Source of the DNA: Panopea generosa
Taxonomy: Eukaryota; Mollusca; Bivalvia; Adapedonta; Hiatellidae
DNA: 64,000 nt
Direction: 5' to 3'
Assembly: GCA_029582155.1 (NCBI GenBank)
Contig: CM055897.1
Span: forward strand, 1,884,501 to 1,948,500
Under the pieces are notes generated by a model. That model saw only the letters and a program-made list of their open reading frames with translations, did not search any database and had not been told where the DNA came from. Every line of letters starts with the position of its first letter. The first letter of the stretch is position 1. Below, piece after piece: positions 11,386 through 64,000 of this stretch. Position numbers and translations under genes: made by a program.

Positions 11386-14300
11386 CTGGGGAAAGAACAA
11401 ATTGACATCTCAAATGAATTTAGCAACAGAGGAACAGTTTTCCATTAACAATTAATATATGGGTATGATAATGAAGAAATGGGGGCAATGAAAGAATATT
11501 CTTGGAGAAGTTTCTGCTAAAAGTATAGATCTGTGTGAAGTTGAGGTGTTTTGACATAGTAGGCATATGTCTGCATTCAGTGGTTCGTTTTCACCATTTT
11601 TGGAAGATACCCTTGGAATTGGAAATTTTAGAGACGCTTTCATTATAACTGGAAAAACTAAAATGTGTACCCTTGCTTCGCTAACCATTTAGTTGAAGAA
11701 TCAATTTAATACTCAATTCAGAATGGGGAAAACTAAATGTTTATTTTATCAAGGTATTAGGGCAAGCTTTTAATTGGGAAATTTTTACCACTCAGTTGGG
11801 AAAAAAAAGATACTACGGGTATTTGCCATTGTGAATATGACCCAATAACGGCTATAAAAATAGCCAAAAAACACACTGGCATTTCATGAATTTGTTTTCA
11901 ATTTGTGAAGTAAAATTGAACTTGCATATATTTTTAAGATGGCATACAACAAGCCTGGTCCCATCTGATCACATTAATCTTTACATGATGAGCAGATAAA
12001 TGTATGTGATGTCAGGAGATTTTGTTTTGGTCTCATTCCATATATAAGGTTTGTTAGCTGCATGTTATGAAATTGTAGAATATTTTACACTGGCTTAAAG
12101 AGTTGGTAGCCAGTAATACAGGGTGAAAGTCACAGCTTATAACATGTGCTATTAATAGTATGCATACTTGAATCAATATAATTTTAGTAATAAAGAATCA
12201 CAAATAACTTCCAATTCACCAGTTATAGCCTGGACAATATTGGACAGAAAATGAATGCATATACACCAAACCACTATTGTGATGACTATGTCAACACACC
12301 ACAAGAGGGCTCATAATAAATGAAACTGAATGTACCTATTGGCAAAGTCTGGTTTCTTCATTCCTTGTAAGAACGGTGACTCCCATATACTGCCTGCAGC
12401 CTGCACAGAGAACTCGCGAGGTGCATCCTTCACATCCTGCGGTTTTGTTGTTGTTACATCAGAATCTCTTTTCTTAGCTTTAACTGGTGGTTTGGACAAA
12501 ACATCGGGTTCTAAATCATCTAGGGTCAAATCTTGCTGACTCTGTCAAAACATAGATATGCATTTTTATATTAAAGCGACTTACATAAAAACATTTATTT
12601 AATGAAAGTTTCTCTTTAATTTCAAATTTTCTGAAAATACTTACATACAAAATATCAAATCAAATTACATTTTTAAATGATTTATACACAAAATTTCATC
12701 AATTTATGTTAACGCCATAATGAATTAATTGCTAGATTATCATCCCCCCTCCCCGCTAATTTTCATGCTGCCCGGATCCTTTTTATTTTCGTATGTCCAA
12801 ACGTTGTAAATATGTATACTTTTCTGGTTCAAACTTAAAATTTATGTTGTTAAATTATACATATCAGATGTTAAAATTGTTATTGATGTTGTTTGTTTTA
12901 CATTCTTATTCTTAAACTTAGAACTTGAATATAAAAAAATTACAACAGACATATAAAATTAATGATTTTTTGTTTTGGTCATCTGGAAGTGGCAAACAAA
13001 CAATATTTCAATATAGGCCTTATATTTTTATGTGAATCTAACTGAAGATATATCCTTTACACTACAGTGCAAGTTATATTTTACACAGAAATAAAACATG
13101 CATGTAATGATCATGTTAGTATTGATTCTGTAATAATCATGTTATTTACCTTAGATCTCCAGTTGAATGGTAAGGAATGTTCATCTTGCCATGTCCAAAA
13201 CTAAAAATAAAAGAAAAAAATATTACTTAAAAGAGATTGCAAAAGACAAAATGAAATGAAGTGAGAGTAACAAGTAGAAATTGACAACTTGTCAAATAAG
13301 AATAAGTTACACATAAATCACATTATCACATTAAAATCAAATTAAAGTAAGTTGAACAGTAGTGTAGTGGATAATGTTGGCAGCTCACACCAGAAGTTAC
13401 GGATTCGATCTCCAGCTTACCTCAATGATTATGCCTCAGTACCAGTTCTATCATGGAAGTAGATTTAAGATTGTTTCATTTAAGATTTGAGCTTTCTTCA
13501 CATTTAAATAAATTAGTATAAACTAAATTAAAGTCATGAGCTATAATGCTAAATTACAAGTATACACAAGACTACATTTATATACAAATAGGTACTAATG
13601 CTCACTTGTATCAATTGTTACTGAATCAAATAAATTGTACATATATTAAAGCTATACAATTATATATTTCTGGTATTACACTGGTATCTTGTATATTAGG
13701 GTGTATAGGATTTGAGGTATTCTTTTACTGAAGTAAAAATATAGCGGCGGTCTGGCTATATTAATAATTTTTTTGAAACATTCATGATTGTAAGGAGTTG
13801 CTGTCTTTTATATTTTGTGGTAATTTGTTCTAATTGCAGATAACAGGGGATAAAAAGGAGTCTTTATAAAGTCTGGTATGAGCATGGACCATATTTTCAG
13901 TGTCATGTCTGTTTCTTAGGTTATATGTAGAGGAACAAGCTCTTGGGATATTTTCTGATATAAGATCCGGCGAAGACAATTATTTTATGAACAATAAACA
14001 ATATATGACTGAAGCAGACATAAACAATGAAGCTTCTATGATAAACACATGTTTTATTTATAAAAATCGATAAATTCCACCTTAACACTGAATAAATTGT
14101 TATACTTCCATGGCGAAAGTGAATTACTTTGAACCCAGCTTTTCCGCGATACTTTTAATTATCGACCGAGAACCATGCCGATTTGGTAACGTTATATTTT
14201 GGAGCATAATGTAAATACTGGGAGCCGCATCGTTTAGAATGGGTATAAATAGCCATGCAGCCTCGAAAAATGTCAGTTCTTGATTTGCCACTGACAGATA

Positions 14301-15493
14301 AACATCGTAGAAATATAGAAGAATATAGGGTTTAGATACGGTATAGGTTAAAGGGTTACCTGACTGTATAATACTAACAATTCACTCGACAATTTGAGCT
14401 CCGCTATCATTATTATTGCCGGCTCCTTTCGGAAGTGCAATTATCTACCTATATGACTGTTACCTGGTGAACTCTCACTTGCAGTAATGACATCGAGCGA
14501 GCATGCTCTCATTATTGAGACAGGTGCATATTCACTGCTTTATATCAACAAGCCACCGAGCACTCGTTTTATGACATTGAGCTGACTGGTCTAGTGAACG
14601 CTGCAATTGATTGAGCTACTATGGTACTGAGCTAGTGAGCGGTTGTTATTGAGTGAGAGCTCTGCATTGAGCCAGTGAGTGCTCATTTATGTCAATGAGC
14701 TCTCGTTTATGTCACTGAGCTATTGTGCACTTGTTTATCACATTGAGCCACTGAGCGTTTACAATGACGTGTATTTGATTTAACTGTCAGGCTTGATGAA
14801 CTGTTATATATAATATAAATATGATAATATATTGATTAATGAGCTGATTGTCAGTTTATAACTGAGTGGTCCACAGGAATCATTTGTTACCAACAAACCA
14901 ATCATTTATTTTGAGCAGGTAGCTCAGTTCAAATTGAGAAATTGTTCTTGTTGTGAGTATAATAATAATAATAAAGACTTTTATTAACGAGAGAACTCAT
15001 TTGAAAAAATTCAATCTTCAATGAGGCCCTAGTATGTAAATATATTAGCTTCCATTTTCATAATTGTGTTATAGTTCGAGCACTAACATAGCTTCGCCAC
15101 ATTACACTCTGATAAAAAGGTGGAGACTATATTAGCGTTCATTTTTATAAAACAATATTAATTTATGTTTCTTACATCGCCAGCTAGCGGAAACCCTGTC
15201 ATTGTTGTTTTTTAAGTACTTACATCATTTTCAAAATCTACAACAATTTTTTCTCCAGTTTCGACTTTCAGTTTAGGAAAAGACTTTGGGTAGTTATCTG
15301 TCTTCTCAACATCCACAAATTTCTCCCGTACTGATCTGTCAACCATAAAATCATCAATTAGTTCCTCTTGTTGTTGCCAATCCAGGCTGTTCCATTGAAC
15401 TCCTATCGCATTCCGCAGCAATTCTTCATCCTTTATGATCTTTCGAGCAAGAGGATTGATGGAAGAAAAGTAGGCAAGAACTTTATCGTCCAT
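10728..15493 (-). CDS. C1orf198: C1orf198 homologue (DUF4706-type protein), four exons
   Basis: Joined minus-strand exons 15493-15224, 13200-13150, 12541-12336 and 11385-10728 give about 394 codons with matching phases and GT-AG borders. The vertebrate protein is about 327 residues. The N-terminus has YFSSINPLARKI (vertebrate YFSSLSPMARKI). The second exon encodes WTWQDEHSLPFNW (vertebrate LTWQDEHSAPFSW). The C-terminus is KTGFDFLDNW, identical to the human end as I recall it. The long middle is serine-rich and acidic, with no predicted fold visible. Molecular function is unknown. The start is ATG at 15493-15491; a codon three before it is TTG, not ATG. It is divergently paired with ANAPC1. 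Confidence 0.9.
11386..12335 (-). other. Intron 3 of the C1orf198 homologue
   Basis: 950 bp, AT-rich. Two similar fragments containing GGGGAAAACTAAATG/GGAAAAACTAAAATG occur near 11650-11740. No gene or recognised transposon. Confidence 0.5.
12336..12541 (-). CDS. C1orf198: C1orf198 homologue, exon 3
   Basis: 206 nt, phase 0 in and phase 2 out. Encodes SQQDLTLDDLEPDVL and, near its end, SIWESPFLQGMKKPDFANR. Acceptor GACAG, donor GTACAT. Confidence 0.88.
12542..13149 (-). other. Intron 2 of the C1orf198 homologue
   Basis: 608 bp of AT-rich sequence. No feature recognised. Confidence 0.5.
13150..13200 (-). CDS. C1orf198: C1orf198 homologue, exon 2 (51 nt)
   Basis: 17 codons, FWTWQDEHSLPFNWRSK, in phase 0 at both ends, with acceptor TTTTTAG and donor GTAAAT. 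It matches the conserved WQDEH...PF.W motif of the family. Confidence 0.9.
13360..13520 (+). mobile_element. tRNA-derived SINE, family B
   Basis: The head GTAGTGTAGTGGATAATGTT and B-box-like GGATTCGATCTCC resemble a tRNA promoter. The body (GTACCAGTTCTA, GAGCTTTCTTCACA, AATAAATTAGTATAAAC) is shared with 23128-23310 and 55970-56160. Confidence 0.7.
14490..14765. repeat. Degenerate TGAGC-rich tandem repeat
   Basis: Diverged units of about 30-40 bp resembling CATTGAGCYASTGAGYGCTC and then GTTTATGTCA recur about eight times. GAGC and GCTC are frequent, so local inverted pairs are abundant. Confidence 0.55.
15224..15493 (-). CDS. C1orf198: C1orf198 homologue, exon 1 coding part
   Basis: 90 codons from ATG at 15493, starting MDDKVLAYFSSINPLARKI and ending DFEND before donor GTAAGT. 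It carries the family's N-terminal helical segment with the (Q)QEELIDDFMV motif (vertebrate QDEIIDRCLV). Confidence 0.9.
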
Positions 15494-17434
15494 TTTGGAC
15501 AAATAATCATAAAATTATCAAAGCTGTCAATTACGATTGTTTAGACCGGAAACAGGAAGGGTTCAGATAAAAAAGCGTTTTCTAACAAGGAAACAAACGG
15601 AAGTGATCCATTTGCGGGAATTATGACAAGTTGAAAGTGTAATTTGTTAATTTTTTATTTTTCTCAACTATTTTACTCTCACCTGTTTTCGTCAGTTTAA
15701 CCAATATAGCAAGTCAGTTGATGTTGTGCGTTTTGTATATTTAAATAGCTCTGTTTTAATCAGATATATAGTATTGTCATTGGTTTTCGCGTCAATATTT
15801 CTTTTGCCTTTTTTCCTATTTATTATTCTGCTAGCTTTCGCGGTTATTATCTTGGCTGCGTTCAGCACCGTTAGTTTAGATACATATGACTGTTTTAGCT
15901 GTCATATTTGTAAGATTAAACGGTGATTAATGATAGAGCAAATTCGGCCATCATTTTGTAGTGGATGTACACAAGCCAATTACAACAGCCTCACTGTTGA
16001 GCTAGATTAATAGCAACATGGTTGAAGTACACCTACTGTATTTGAAGTTAAGCAACGAAGTACAGGGTTAGTACTAAAATGGCTGACTGTTCACTTTGAT
16101 GGTGTCAGAAGTTACAAATACCTTTTAAACCTTGGTCAGCACAAATTTCGCTTTCCTTGGGAAGGGGTGGGATATGGCCAGGAACTACGGGAAGCTTCAT
16201 AATGTACAATTGGGGGCCAGGTCTTAAAAGGATTGTAGTGACTATACATATGTCACTTACAACATCCTTGCTGTTGAACTAGCTTTCATAGTACATGTGC
16301 CAGATATCCATTACCGAGTGATTCATAACCCATAATACTTGTCCAAATCCCTGACTCATGTAGAAAAATGTGCAAACATTTAATACTTACTTCTATAGCA
16401 TCTTATTAGCTCATCTGAGCAAAGCTTTAATTAAGCAAGCTATTCTGTTTACCTGTTGTCTGTCATTTGACATAAAATTTTCGGTGCATGCACTCTAGCA
16501 ATGTTCAGCATTTTTCATCAGTTGGATCATCGCTTATAACGACACAATATCTCAGGACTATTTCTTGAACTGGTCAAATTGAATAAATAATGCTGAAGTT
16601 ATGACCTTGAATCATAAAAAATTACACTATTTGACCTTGTGTGCAATTTGGCACCCGTACAGCTACTGCGCAAGTTTGGAGTTTGATCCTAACCAAACTT
16701 ACAAAGTTTATGTTTTAAATATAACCATAATTATTCTTTGGACAAGTTATTGAAATGGCCATATTGGATAATTAATATCAGAGTTTTGGCCCTTGAATCT
16801 AATATTGTGTTATTTGACATAGTGTGCACTCTGGGACACACAGTTCTCCTTTATCTTAGCAAAACTCACACAGAAGTTATATAACCGTATATCTTGGAAA
16901 GTTCTGGAATGGCCAAATCGTATAATTAGTTTTGGAGTTGTGGCCCTTGAATCACCAAAAATTGCATACATGTATTTTATTGTGTATGACTACAGCACTT
17001 AGTCTCTCAGTTTTCATTTGATCTTAATTATATTTACTCAGTAGTTATGTAACCAAAATATTTCAAACAAGTTTTTGAACTGGCCAAATTGGAATAGTAT
17101 CAGAGTTGCTGTCCTTCAATCATGAAAAATTAGTTTGCATTGTGTGCACTCTGGCACATGTATGTAATTTTCATTTATCTTCACCAAACTTACACAGTAG
17201 CTGTATATTTTAAGTTGTGTGTACTCCAGAACCTGCAGTTTTCATTTGATATGCACCAAACTTGCGCTGTAGTTATATATCTGTAATATCTCAACTGACC
17301 AAATCTAAATGTCTGTGGTATGGCCCTTGCACTATCAAAACTTGCCTACTTTGGCATTGTCTCCTCTGCCATAGTTGAGCAATTTAAGGCCAATATGTGA
17401 TAAATAATGTAATATAATATTCTCATTGTTTTAG
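15494..17434. promoter_or_regulatory. Shared upstream region of two head-to-head genes
   Basis: 1.9 kb separates the minus-strand ATG (15493) from the first recognised plus-strand acceptor (17434). Promoters of both genes should lie here, and an untranslated first exon of ANAPC1 is expected because 17435 follows a splice acceptor. No TATA box or CpG-rich island is evident. The right half is occupied by the 16430-17390 repeat. Confidence 0.45.
16430..17390. repeat. Degenerate tandem repeat, ~155-200 bp units
   Basis: Five diverged copies of a block containing GGCCAAAT...ATAAT...GAGTT.TGGCCCTTGAATCA occur near 16570, 16755, 16910, 17085 and 17290. CTCTGGCACA and CACCAAACTTACACAGTAG parts recur between them. 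This is a dispersed element style also seen at 57850-58440. Confidence 0.65.
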
Positions 17435-17482
17435 ATTTAATAAAACGGAGCAGCAGAATCCTTCACACTGGATACTGAAGAA

Positions 17483-63394
<45,912 letters not shown>

Positions 63395-63609
63395 GTAAGT
63401 TTTCATTGTTGTTTACTTGTTCCTTAATTTGAGAGTTCAACATGTATATGAATGTAATATAATGACATGGAACATGACAAAATAGACATATTAGGATATT
63501 TGGTGTATCAAATACCATACATACATGTACAAGGGATGATAAAATGACACCACATTTATGTATTAAAGACTTTGCATTTTTAAAAATCTTGTTGATACTT
63601 ATTTTCTTT

Positions 63610-64000
63610 AACCATTTTAATGAAGCTTGCTGAGAAAGATCAGTATGCAGTCTGGTTGTGCATATCCCATTTGTGTTATGGGTTGATGATTTTCAGAGTT
63701 CAGAGAAATGAAAAACGTTGTTTCACCACTTCTCTTAAACCAGTCAGTTGGGATTCACTGAACTTGCTGGGAAGAATCAGCTTGAGGCCTGCATGTTCAG
63801 TGATTGACAGTTATGATTAACAGTTATGGCATTTTAAATTTTCTGAATGAAATATCTTGCCTGTGCTTCTTCTCAACAACCAAAGACCATGTCTTGTCAA
63901 AATTTTCTGCAAATGATGGGTGTGAAACCTTGATGTTCATATCCAATTTGCTTTTCAACCCTTTGCAGTTTTTCTTACAACCTTTTTACCAGTTCTAAAA
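63610..64000. repeat. Degenerate tandem repeat in intron 40
   Basis: AAGCTTGCTGAGAAAGATCA and AACTTGCTGGGAAGAATCAG blocks about 130 bp apart match the 57850-58440 family. The ORFs here are not genes. Confidence 0.6.

Larger units (their letters stand above)
13201..15223 (-). other. Intron 1 of the C1orf198 homologue
   Basis: 2.0 kb holding a plus-oriented SINE at 13360-13520 and a degenerate TGAGC-rich tandem repeat at 14490-14765. A short ATAATAATAATAATA run lies near 14960. The rest is unassigned. Confidence 0.6.

Overview
This is a metazoan nuclear window, most likely from a bivalve mollusc. It has spliced genes with canonical GT-AG introns, AT-rich introns full of tRNA-derived SINEs, MITEs, non-LTR and DIRS-like relics, and many minisatellites. 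The bivalve call is an inference from repeat style and AT content; no sequence search was possible.

Only two protein-coding genes are supported, and they lie head to head. On the minus strand (15493 down to 10728) is a four-exon homologue of vertebrate C1orf198, about 394 codons, complete from ATG to stop and ending in the conserved KTGFDFLDNW. On the plus strand (ATG at 17483, running off the right edge) is ANAPC1, the largest scaffold subunit of the anaphase-promoting complex. I could place 40 consecutive coding exons, totalling 1716 codons, with phases that join exactly. The last visible exon ends at 63394, and the C-terminal part lies beyond the window.

Layout. 1-7.6 kb: a 41-bp minisatellite interrupted by a 2.3-kb element with 0.47-kb direct terminal repeats and a TGCA target duplication. 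7.6-10.7 kb: SINEs, a 33-bp minisatellite and the 3' flank of the C1orf198 homologue. 10.7-15.5 kb: the C1orf198 homologue. 15.5-17.4 kb: the shared intergenic region. 17.4-64 kb: ANAPC1, whose introns hold a 45-bp pyrimidine-rich array, a DIRS-like fragment, a decayed LINE, ~630-bp tandem repeats, three copies of a foldback TTAA MITE, TA-flanked MITEs and four SINE families.

The most striking observation is that four separate minisatellites in ANAPC1 are built from its own exon-intron junctions: the exon 9 donor (39-bp unit), exon 14 donor (54-bp), exon 27 acceptor (97-bp) and exon 36 donor (21-bp). Each array multiplies a real splice site together with adjacent coding sequence, so the gene carries dozens of decoy junctions next to the functional ones. 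Long open frames in these arrays, and in the 41-bp array, are by-products of repetition and are not annotated as genes.
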